A stretch of 15,744 bases of DNA from the NCBI GenBank assembly GCA_001873165.1, contig MNYO01000081.1, forward strand, positions 1 through 15,744, in the 5' to 3' direction. This document shows, piece by piece, positions 7,215-15,498 of the stretch. Source of the stretch: Candidatus Gracilibacteria bacterium CG2_30_37_12. GTDB taxonomy: Bacteria; Patescibacteriota; Gracilibacteria; BD1-5; UBA2023. Made by a program: the position numbers and the translations under genes. The notes below the pieces were generated by a model. It was not told the origin of the DNA. It was given only the letters and a program-made list of their open reading frames with translations, and did no database searches. Position 1 is the stretch's first letter. The number at the start of each line of letters is the position of its first letter.

Positions 7215-7311
7215 AATCAAGAATATATTTATTTCGATGTTCATATGGTCTTGGTGAACTTTCATATTTCCACTGACTTCATATGAACGAAAAATAAATA
7301 TATTCTTGATT
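7215..7311. repeat. 97-bp long inverted repeat between rpoC and earP
   Basis: Left arm 7215-7234 (AATCAAGAATATATTTATTT) is a perfect inverted copy of 7292-7311. After a small internal loop (CGAT against GAA), GTTCATATG (7239-7247) pairs with CATATGAAC (7280-7288). A 32-base loop remains. That gives 29 paired bases in arms of about 32. It is far too AT-rich and long for an ordinary terminator and lies upstream of earP, downstream of rpoC. Confidence 0.8.
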
Positions 7312-7380
7312 TAATACGGTAAAAAACTATCATTTCTGATAAGTTTCATTATATGAAATAGTATCAAAAGGTCAAAATAC

Positions 7381-7413
7381 AAAAATCCCCACTAGAACAT
7401 TCTGGCGGGGATT
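7381..7413 (-). terminator. Terminator of rpoC
   Basis: On the minus strand AATCCCC (7413-7407) pairs with GGGGATT (7390-7384), extended inward after one mismatch by CCAGAA/TTCTAG, and is followed by a T-run (7385-7381). It lies about 14 bases after the rpoC TAA. Confidence 0.8.
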
Positions 7414-7426
7414 AATAGTTTTCAGA

Positions 7427-10400
7427 TTAGTCAATACTTTGGTATCCACCTTCCTGACTTCTTTGTTCATGTATTTTACGACTAGCATATTCATATTCCG
7501 ATTCTGTTCCGAAGTATTCTCCGACATCTCGATTGTTCTCGAAGTAAGAAAGTGTTGGAATCAAACGTCCGATAATAACGTTTTCTTTCAGACCTTCAAG
7601 CTTGTCAATCTTTCGAGCGGTAGAAGCATCTACAAGAACACGTACTGTTTCCTGAAATGATGCTGCTGAGAGCCAAGAATCCGTGAAGAGGGAAATCTTT
7701 GTAAGACCAAGCAAGAGTCGTGTTCCGATAGCTTGTCTCTTTCCTTCTTCAGACATAAGATCATTTTCTTTCTTGAACTTGATGATATCAACGATATCTC
7801 CAGGGAAAAATGAAGTATCTCCTGCATTGGTAATCTTCACTTTTGAGAACATCTGTCGAATGATCAACTCAATATGTTTCGAATTAACCGTTTGCCCTTG
7901 AGAAGAGTAGATCCCCTTAATATCTCCCACGATATAAAGCTGAGTTTTGAGAACTCCAGCGATATCCATCAAATGGTGAATATTGATATGTCCTTCAGTA
8001 AGCTTGTCTCCAATTTCTACAATATCCCCTTCTTGTACAAGTAGATTTCGTCCAGACTCTACTGTATATTCACGAGTCTGTGGTGCTTCATCTCGGATAG
8101 AAATGATTCCATCTTCGATCTTTATAATAATACCACCTTGTTCTGCTATTACTTTCACTTTTGATTCTTTTGATTTCGCAAGAATCTGTTTTGGAGTAAC
8201 TACATCGCCTTTCTTTACCTGTGCTACATAACTCTCATCTGGGAGGTAATATTCTTTCGTATGAAGTTCATGAGCTTGAATCGTTACTACTACATTCTTT
8301 CCTTCATGTTGAATGAGTGCCACTTCTCCATCGAGCTCAGAAATAGCTGATTCGTATTTCGGATTACGTGCTTCGAAGAGTTCTTCAACACGAGTAAGAC
8401 CTGCGGTGATATCTCCACCAGTAGTCGCAACTCCTCCCGAGTGGAATGTACGCATCGTAAGTTGTGTTCCTGGTTCTCCGATAGACTGAGCAGCAATAAT
8501 ACCAATCGGTGTACCAAATGCTGCAAGAGTATTATGAGCAAGATCAAGTCCATAACATTTCTGACATACTCCTTCTTCTGTTTCACATGTAAGAATAGAA
8601 CGAACACAAACAGATTCCACACCTGCTTCTGTCAAAGTTTGAATAAATGCTTTATCGATAACCGTTCCTTCTGGAGCGAGAAGAGTTTTTCCTACCATAA
8701 CATCTTTTGCAAGAAATTTTGCATAGATACGTTCTTCGAATGATTCACCAAAGATAGATTTAGAAGTTGCCTTCACGATTTCTTCATAATGGTGTGTTCC
8801 ACAGTCATCACTACGAATGAGGATATTTTGTGCTGCATCAACGAGACGTCGTGTGAGGTATCCTGACTGAGCTGTTTTCAAAGCCGTATCTGCCTTACCT
8901 TTACGTCATCCGTGTGTCGCGATAAAGTATTCGAGAGTTGAGAACCCTTCTTTCAGATTGGATTTAATTGGGAGTTCGATAGTCTTACCAGATGGTGAAG
9001 CAACGAGTCCTTTCATACCACAAAGCTGATTCAATTGTCCCCAGTTACCTCGGGCTCCAGATTCGATCATGTTACTGATAGGATTTTCTGGGGTGAAGAA
9101 TGGTTTCATGACTTTCTCGATTTCTCCTTTTACTTTACTCCAAACCTTTACGGATTGTTCATAACGTTCTTTCTCAGTCAAATACCCATTCCAGAAACGT
9201 TTTTGAATTTCTTTAATCTTCTCTCCCCCATCTTTGATAAGGGTATGTTTCATATCTGGAATAATCATATCGTCTTTCGAGATAGTCAAACCAGAGATAG
9301 TTGCATATTTGAACCCGATATTTTTAATCTCATTTGAGAAGAATGCCGTTTCTTCACTTCCGAAGATAAGAAAGCTCCGAGCAAGAAGTTTTTTCAAAAC
9401 TCCCTTTGCAAGAGTATCATTCACATATCCGAGTTCTGCTGGGATAATCTCATTAAAGAGGAATCGTCCGTATGTTGTTGTGATAATTTCTCCGTTTATA
9501 CGCATCTTAATAGGCGTATGAAGCGTGATAACTTTGTTATCGTACGCATGAGTGGCATCTTCTCCTGAAGCAAATACCAAAGTGGCTTCTCCTGGAGCAA
9601 GTCGAGTAAGATAATAACATCCGAGAATCATATCCTTTTCTGGCATAACAATCGGTTCTCCATTGGATGGATTCAACATATTCTTCGATGTGATCATAAG
9701 TTCACGTGCTTCAGATTGTGCTTCGTCCGTAAGTGGAAGATGAACCGCCATCTGATCTCCATCAAAATCGGCATTGAAGGCAGTACAACAAAGAGGGTGA
9801 AGTTGAATCGCCTTTCCTTCGATGAGAACTGGTTTAAATGCTTGAATACCAAGTCGGTGAAGAGTTGGTGCACGGTTCAAGAGAACATGTTTCCCTTCGA
9901 TAACATTATCGAGAGCGTCCCATACTTCTTTTCCTTTTTCTTCGATGATTTTTTCTGCATGTTTTACGTTGTACGCCAATTCAAGTGCGATCAATTTACC
10001 GATAACAAAAGGTCGGAATAATATGAGCGCCATAGATTTTGGAAGTCCACACTCATTCATCTTAAGTTTTGGACCAACGACGATAACACTACGTCCAGAG
10101 TAATCCACACGTTTACCGAGAAGATTCTGTCGGAAACGACCTTGCTTCCCCTTGAGAATATCTGCAAGAGACTTGAGTTTCTTCTTGGTTGCGCTTGTAT
10201 AACCCGGACGATTCGATCGAACATCTACTGATATAAGCATATCAACAGATTCCTGAAGCATACGTTTCTCATTCTTGAGGATAACTTCTGGCGCTCCAAG
10301 CTCCATAAGTTTTCGAAGACGATTATTTCGGTTAATAACACGTCGGTAAAGATCATTCAAATCACTAGAAGCGTAACGTCCTCCATCCAATTGGATCATC

Positions 10401-11437
10401 GGTCGAAGATCTGGTGGAAGGATTTGAAGTGCATCGAGAATAAAATGTTCTGGTTTTTGATTAGACTTGAAGAGACTGGAAGCAAGTTTCAACTTCTGGA
10501 GAATCTTTTTCTGTTTTGATTTCGGAGCACTTTTCAATTCTTTCTGATGTTCAGAAATAAATTCTTTGATATCAATTCTCTGTAAGAGTGTTTTGATATG
10601 TTGTGCACCCGTTCCTCCAAGAAATACATGAGGAAATTTGTCATACATAATACGATAATCGAACTCTCCGATAACGGTTGATTCTTTGAGACTCTTCAAA
10701 AGAGTTTTCATTCGATCGTATTCTTCGTCGAGTTGATCGATTTGTTTTGTAAGTATTACCTCCATTTCATTGAAAGATTTTCGGGAAATCTCCTTCGCTT
10801 CGAGTTGGAGTTTCGCATCGTTCATATCTTGTTGAATCTGCTTCTGAAGTTGTACCTTAGAAGTTTTGTAGGCAACATCGAGTTCTTTTAAACTTTCTTC
10901 TTTTTTCTCCTCGTACACATCAGTAATGATATAAGACGCGAAGTAGACAACTTGTTCGAGTTTCTTTACAGAAATATCAAGAAGGAGACCGATTCGAGAA
11001 GGAACAGATTTAAGATACCAGATATGAGCTACTGGAGCAGCAAGCTCAATATGTCCAGTACGCTGACGTCGAACTTGACTCGTAGTCACTTCTACACCAC
11101 AACGTTCACAAACCACTCCTTTATATCGGATTCGTTTATATTTTCCACAAGCACATTCAAAATTCTTGCGAGGTCCAAATATTTGCTCACAGAAAAGTCC
11201 AGCACGTTCTGGTCGTTGTGTTCGGTAATTGATAGTTTCGGAAATGAGAACTTCTCCATAAGAAAGTGATCGAATCTGTTCTTTTGAAGCAAGACCAATA
11301 CTAATTCCGACAAGATTATCAAGAGTTTTTCCTTGAGTAATATCTCGACGTCCTGCAAATTTCTCAATCTGAGAATAATCAGTAATCTTGTCATTTAAGA
11401 AGTTTTCGAAGTTCTTATCTTTGAAATCTGGAATCAT
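7427..11437 (-). CDS. rpoC: DNA-directed RNA polymerase subunit beta'
   Basis: A 1336-aa beta' subunit, continuous only when the TGA at 8906-8908 (codon 844) is read as Gly: it falls in FIATHG-G-RKGKADTALKTA, where other bacteria have THGARKG. The beta' zinc ribbon has C95, C97, C110 and C113. The catalytic Mg-binding motif NADFDGD is at 555-561 (Asp557, 559, 561), preceded by LLNRAPTLHRLGIQAF. The second zinc site has C879, C951, C958 and C961, and the bridge helix/trigger-loop region includes GEPGTQLTMRTFHSGG (987-1002). Length is within the bacterial range. It follows rpoB after 200 bases, with its own likely promoter at 11523-11551 and a terminator after the stop. The ATG is preceded by CACCATTGTCCTTCT, without a Shine-Dalgarno sequence. 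The standard code would split it into two genes. Confidence 0.98.
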
Positions 11438-11472
11438 AGAAGGACAATGGTGAAGGAATAAATTCTGTCTAA

Positions 11473-11494
11473 TTACATTATTTGAGCACCTCCC
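11473..11494 (-). promoter_or_regulatory. Shine-Dalgarno plus AUG-UAA start-stop in the rpoC leader
   Basis: On the minus strand GGGAGGTG (11494-11487), an excellent anti-SD match, lies 8 bases before ATG TAA (11478-11473), a start codon followed at once by a stop. It sits about 35 bases before the rpoC ATG, which itself lacks a Shine-Dalgarno sequence. It could load or pause ribosomes in the leader. It may equally be chance. Confidence 0.35.
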
Positions 11495-11522
11495 ATACGA
11501 GGAGAAAAAGTTCCAGAGTGAA

Positions 11523-11551
11523 AATATATTTTACTCTCTTTTTGTTGTAAA
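11523..11551 (-). promoter_or_regulatory. Promoter of rpoC
   Basis: On the minus strand TTTACA (11551-11546), a 17-base spacer and TATATT (11528-11523) give a near-consensus sigma70-type promoter, with a start near 11516 and an rpoC leader of about 80 bases. It lies downstream of the rpoB stop and hairpin, so rpoC need not depend on rpoB transcription. Confidence 0.6.
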
Positions 11552-11593
11552 CATGCTAGTTTGGGAATATACATTGAGGATAAAGGAGTTTTT

Positions 11594-11638
11594 ATATGTA
11601 GGGGCGAATCTTTCTATTCGCCCTGATTATCTACATAT
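11594..11638. repeat. Two-step hairpin at the end of rpoB
   Basis: GGGCGAA (11602-11608) pairs with TTCGCCC (11617-11623) around an 8-base loop. The outer arms ATATGTAG (11594-11601) and CTACATAT (11631-11638) also pair, with a 7-base bulge on one side. It overlaps the first base of the rpoB stop codon read on + (11638). No long T-run follows on the minus strand (only ATAAAAA), so it is a weak terminator at best, or a mobile palindromic repeat. Confidence 0.6.
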
Positions 11639-14600
11639 TATTCTATATCTTCGTGCGTTTTAACAACCGTATCTTCTGCCACTTTCTCATCCATAGTTGG
11701 GATATCTACTTCAAGGTCGTATTGTCCTTCGAGTTTCTCCAGTTCACTGTAACGTGCAAGCATAATTGCTTCTTGTTCTTCCAATTCTCCCTTCTCAAGA
11801 AGTTCAATATTGAGGTTCAATGCTTGAAGCTCACGAAGGAGAACATTGAATGACTCTGGAATATTTGGTCGGCGAATTCGTTTTCCTTTGACAATTGCTT
11901 CATATGATTGTGCACGTCCATTAATATCATCTGATTTGATAGTAAGCATCTCTTGAAGAATATTGGCAGCACCATAACCTTCAAGTGCCCATACCTCCAT
12001 CTCCCCGAGACGTTGTCCTCCATTTTGTGCCTTACCTCCGAGTGGTTGTTGTGTTACCATAGAGTATGGTCCAACACTTCGAGCATGGATTTTATCCTCA
12101 ACAAGATGATGAAGCTTCAACATGTATTTCACTCCGACCATTGTTTTTTCCTTGAATGCTTCCCCAGTTTTTCCATCAAAGAGTTGTACCTTCCCATCAC
12201 GAGGAATACCTGCCTGTTCCATAAGATCTCCGATTTTTTCAACCGATATACCATTAAGAATAGGTGTTGCAATAGTGATACCAAGTTTCTTCGCAGCAGC
12301 TCCGAGATGTGTCTCAAGAATCTGTCCGATATTCATACGAGAGATAACTCCGAGTGGATTCAATATGATATCTACCGGTGTTCCATCAGCCATAAATGGC
12401 ATATCTTCTGGTGGTACGATTCGAGAAACGATACCTTTATTTCCATGACGTCCTGCCATCTTATCTCCGACTTCCATCTTACGAGTCTGAGCAACATATA
12501 CTTTTATTTGTTCAAATACTCCCGTTGGAAGATTGTCCCCATTTTCACGACGAAGCGTATGAGTTCCAATAACCTTTCCTCCTGATCCAGCTGGTATTAC
12601 CAAAGAAGAATCTTTTACATCTTTAGATTTGTCTCCAAAAATCGCTCGAAGAAGTCGTTCTTCAGGAGAAAGTTCTATTTCTCCTTTTGGAGTAACTTTT
12701 CCGACAAGGATATCACCACTCATAACATAAGCACCAATTCGAACAATACCATTCTCATCGAGGTCTTTCAATTTATTGGTTGCTACATTTGGGATATCTG
12801 GAGTTGTTTCCTCAGGCCCAAGTTTTGTTTCACGAACATCGAGTGTGTATTCATTGATATGCACCGAAGTGAAATAATCATTTTCAATCACCCGAGAGTT
12901 GATAATAATCGCATCCTCGAAGTTGTACCCTTCCCATGGCATATAAGCAACGGTCAAGTTTTTACCAATCGCAAGTTCTCCGTTTTGAATAGATTGTCCA
13001 TCAGCAAGAATCATTCCTTTCTGAATTTTCTGACCAGAAGATACTCGTGCATTTTGGTGAATAATCAAATCATGATTCGATCGTTCAAAAGTTCGAAGTT
13101 CATAGAGTGCTTTCTTTCCACTCTTATAAAGCACGGAAATATGTTTTGCATCAACTCCGATAATTTCCCCATCTTCTTCTGCTTTTACTACATATCCAGA
13201 TTCTTCACCGATAAGTCGTTCCATTCCCGTTCCGATAATAGGAGCTTCACTTCGAATAAGAGGAACTGCTTGTCGCATCATGTTCGTTCCCATCTCGGCA
13301 CGAGTCGCATCATCATGTTCCAGAAATGGAATAAGTGCTGTCGATTCACTCATGATCTGCTTTGGAGAAACATCGATATGAGTAATTTCACGAACATACT
13401 CTGTCGTTGCTTCAGAATTCTTACGAGCAGAAATACGAGTTTCTGTAAAGTTTCTAAATTCGTCAGATTCTGAATTCGCTTCCGCGATAATAAGTTTTCG
13501 TTCTTGGTAAGCATCTACGTATTCATAATCTGTTGTCAAAAATCCTCGGATTTCGATTGTTTTTCCTGGATATTCTTCCTTCAATTTCTTTGCATCTGCT
13601 TCAGTTATATACGTTTTTTCATCGACAATAACTTTTCCTTTTGCGTCAGTAAGTGCATCAAGAGTGATACGATTTACTGCAGATTTTCCATCATTTGTCA
13701 CTTCATGTTGTACTTTTCGAAATGGAGTTGTAATAAATCCATATTTATCTACTTTTGCATAACTAGAGAAATGGAGTACGAGACCGATATTTGGTCCTTC
13801 TGGAGTAGCAACGGGACATATTCGTCCATACTGAGTTGGATGTACATCACGTACTTCAAACGAAGCTCGTTCTCGAGTCAAACCTCCGACTCCAAGAGCC
13901 GTTACACGACGTTTGTGTGCAAGTTCTGCAAGTGGATTCGATTGTTCCATGAACTGAGAAAGTTGAGATGTACCGAAAAACTCTTTCATAACGGCTGTCA
14001 ATGGACGAGAATTTATGAAAGTTCCTGCAGTTGCATCGGCAAGTTCGACGATAGTCATACGATCTTTTGCGATTTTTTCGATACGCGCAAGTCCTACTCG
14101 TACTTTATCATACACCAATTCTCCAACAGAACGAACACGACGATTTTCAAGGTGATCAATATCATCCCAATCATATCCTGGAAGTTCTTCATTGAGAGAA
14201 AGAAGGTAACGAATACCTGCTACGAGATCTTCTTTGGAAAGGAATTTCCCATCAATATCTTCGTATTTTGTTTGGATACCGAGTTTTCGTTCAATCTTCA
14301 ATCGAGCTACTTCTCCGAGATCAAATTTTTTCGTATCAAAGAATGTTGTTTTGAAGAGTTCTTCTACTCGTTCGTCGGTTCCAAGATCTCCTGGACGGAG
14401 AAGTTTATAGAGAGTATAAAGAGCTTCTGTACGAGTTTTTGTCTTATCTTTCTCAAGAGTAGGTCCAATATATTTTGCAATGAAATCTTTATTATCAGCA
14501 AATGCCGCGATAATCTCTGCATCTGACTCAAGACCAAAAGCACGAAAAATAACAGAAATAGCGATTTTACGTTTTTTGTCGATTTTTACATTGATTGCTC

Positions 14601-15171
14601 CTTTCTTTTCAATTTCTATTTCAAACCAACTTCCCTTTTGTGGAATGACTTTCATAGCAAATGCACCAGAAGTCTTCACATCTGGAGTGAAAAATATACC
14701 AGTAGATCGAATAATCTGATTAATAATAACTCGTTCGATACCATTCACGATAAATGTTCCTTGTTCTGTCATAAGAGGAACTCCCCCCATATAAACATCC
14801 TGTTCTTTGATTTCTCCAGATTCTTTATTGAGCATCTCAAGACGCACTTTCATCGGTGCTTCATAATTGAGATTTTTTCTTTTACAATCAAACACACCAA
14901 TCTTTGGCTCTTCGATAGTAATTCCTTTATAATAAATATCAATTTTCTCTCCTGAAAAATCCTGAATAGGAAAGGTATCTTCGAAAGCTTTATTGAGCTT
15001 ATTATTCAAGAAATCGTGATAACTATCAAACTGAACTTCGATAAGTTCTGGAAGTTCGAGAATAGATCTATCATCCGTAAAAAAATACCGCCCCTTTATT
15101 TCATAGAGTGATCCAATATCATCTACGGATGCTACTGAGGTGGAAGTGACCGTTCCTTGTTTTTTTGCCAT
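11638..15171 (-). CDS. rpoB: DNA-directed RNA polymerase subunit beta
   Basis: A complete 1177-aa beta subunit with no in-frame UGA. Recognisable blocks are the rifampicin region GTSQLSQFMEQSNPLAEL (about 400-417) with HKRRVTALGVGGLTRER after it, then YGRICPVATPEGPNIGLV (448 on), ITHIDVSPKQIMSESTALI, and the active-site-proximal HGNKGIVSR (His909 on) with MPFMADGTPVDIILNPLGV. At the rifampicin pocket it has Glu409 for E. coli Asp516, Ala415 for Ser522 and Thr424 for Ser531. It is not preceded in the window by rplJ/rplL, with which it is often co-transcribed elsewhere. Instead an IS end and a likely promoter at 15343-15370 lie upstream, with a leader of about 165 bases. The ATG follows CAATTCAATATTT, with no Shine-Dalgarno sequence. 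Confidence 0.99.
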   Translation of the reverse strand: MAKKQGTVTSTSVASVDDIGSLYEIKGRYFFTDDRSILELPELIEVQFDSYHDFLNNKLNKAFEDTFPIQDFSGEKIDIYYKGITIEEPKIGVFDCKRKNLNYEAPMKVRLEMLNKESGEIKEQDVYMGGVPLMTEQGTFIVNGIERVIINQIIRSTGIFFTPDVKTSGAFAMKVIPQKGSWFEIEIEKKGAINVKIDKKRKIAISVIFRAFGLESDAEIIAAFADNKDFIAKYIGPTLEKDKTKTRTEALYTLYKLLRPGDLGTDERVEELFKTTFFDTKKFDLGEVARLKIERKLGIQTKYEDIDGKFLSKEDLVAGIRYLLSLNEELPGYDWDDIDHLENRRVRSVGELVYDKVRVGLARIEKIAKDRMTIVELADATAGTFINSRPLTAVMKEFFGTSQLSQFMEQSNPLAELAHKRRVTALGVGGLTRERASFEVRDVHPTQYGRICPVATPEGPNIGLVLHFSSYAKVDKYGFITTPFRKVQHEVTNDGKSAVNRITLDALTDAKGKVIVDEKTYITEADAKKLKEEYPGKTIEIRGFLTTDYEYVDAYQERKLIIAEANSESDEFRNFTETRISARKNSEATTEYVREITHIDVSPKQIMSESTALIPFLEHDDATRAEMGTNMMRQAVPLIRSEAPIIGTGMERLIGEESGYVVKAEEDGEIIGVDAKHISVLYKSGKKALYELRTFERSNHDLIIHQNARVSSGQKIQKGMILADGQSIQNGELAIGKNLTVAYMPWEGYNFEDAIIINSRVIENDYFTSVHINEYTLDVRETKLGPEETTPDIPNVATNKLKDLDENGIVRIGAYVMSGDILVGKVTPKGEIELSPEERLLRAIFGDKSKDVKDSSLVIPAGSGGKVIGTHTLRRENGDNLPTGVFEQIKVYVAQTRKMEVGDKMAGRHGNKGIVSRIVPPEDMPFMADGTPVDIILNPLGVISRMNIGQILETHLGAAAKKLGITIATPILNGISVEKIGDLMEQAGIPRDGKVQLFDGKTGEAFKEKTMVGVKYMLKLHHLVEDKIHARSVGPYSMVTQQPLGGKAQNGGQRLGEMEVWALEGYGAANILQEMLTIKSDDINGRAQSYEAIVKGKRIRRPNIPESFNVLLRELQALNLNIELLEKGELEEQEAIMLARYSELEKLEGQYDLEVDIPTMDEKVAEDTVVKTHEDIE

Positions 15172-15285
15172 AAATATTGAATTGTATAAAGAACTAAAGA
15201 AAGATAATGTGAAAAGTAGTGGTAAAACACAAGAAAAATACTACACACGGATTCTAGAAACTTTTAATAAAGTCTCTCTTATACG

Positions 15286-15331
15286 AAAAAAATTGCCCCT
15301 ATCGGCAGAAGAACACAGTCGAGATAGGTGC
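15286..15331 (-). terminator. Terminator-like hairpin in the rpoB leader (attenuator candidate)
   Basis: On the minus strand GCACCTATC (15331-15323) pairs with GATAGGGGC (15303-15295) with one mismatch, and after AA comes a run of seven T (15292-15286). It lies between the likely rpoB promoter and the rpoB ATG, so it would end or attenuate rpoB transcription. The loop is large (19 bases), which lowers confidence. It could instead end a transcript coming from the IS. Confidence 0.5.
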
Positions 15332-15342
15332 ATACGAGGCGT

Positions 15343-15370
15343 AGTATATGGAAGACACAGGAAAATGCAA
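15343..15370 (-). promoter_or_regulatory. Candidate promoter of rpoB
   Basis: On the minus strand TTGCAT (15370-15365), a 16-base spacer and TATACT (15348-15343) place the start near 15336, about 165 bases before the rpoB ATG and just before the terminator-like hairpin. Confidence 0.5.
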
Positions 15371-15387
15371 AAGAATTTTCTTATTTT

Positions 15388-15415
15388 TTGCCTTCCATTC
15401 AAATAACCCTATAAT
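15388..15415 (+). promoter_or_regulatory. Plus-strand promoter facing the IS
   Basis: TTGCCT (15388-15393), a 16-base spacer and a consensus TATAAT (15410-15415) point rightwards, away from rpoB and into the IS. The transcript would start near 15422. The only start codon soon after is ATG 15449, with a 13-codon frame (MFFHLLISLKLKK) ending at TAA 15488-15490, right at the presumed IS edge. It may be the stump of a gene cut by the IS, or the promoter of an RNA antisense to tnpA. Confidence 0.5.
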
Positions 15416-15498
15416 ATAATGCAATTATTATCAATAATCCTCATTCGTATGTTTTTTCATCTACTAATCTCTCTGAAACTGAAAAAGTAAAAAGTTAA

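Noticed and set aside
13504..14526. 340-codon plus-strand frame
   Set aside because: It is opposite rpoB and has a composition very rich in Cys, Phe and Ser, typical of an antisense shadow.
15140..15406. 88-codon plus-strand frame, Lys- and Arg-rich, across the rpoB leader
   Set aside because: It would start with GTG inside rpoB, has no early ATG or promoter, and its Lys-rich content follows from A-rich DNA. It looks more protein-like than most shadows, so a homologue search would be worthwhile.
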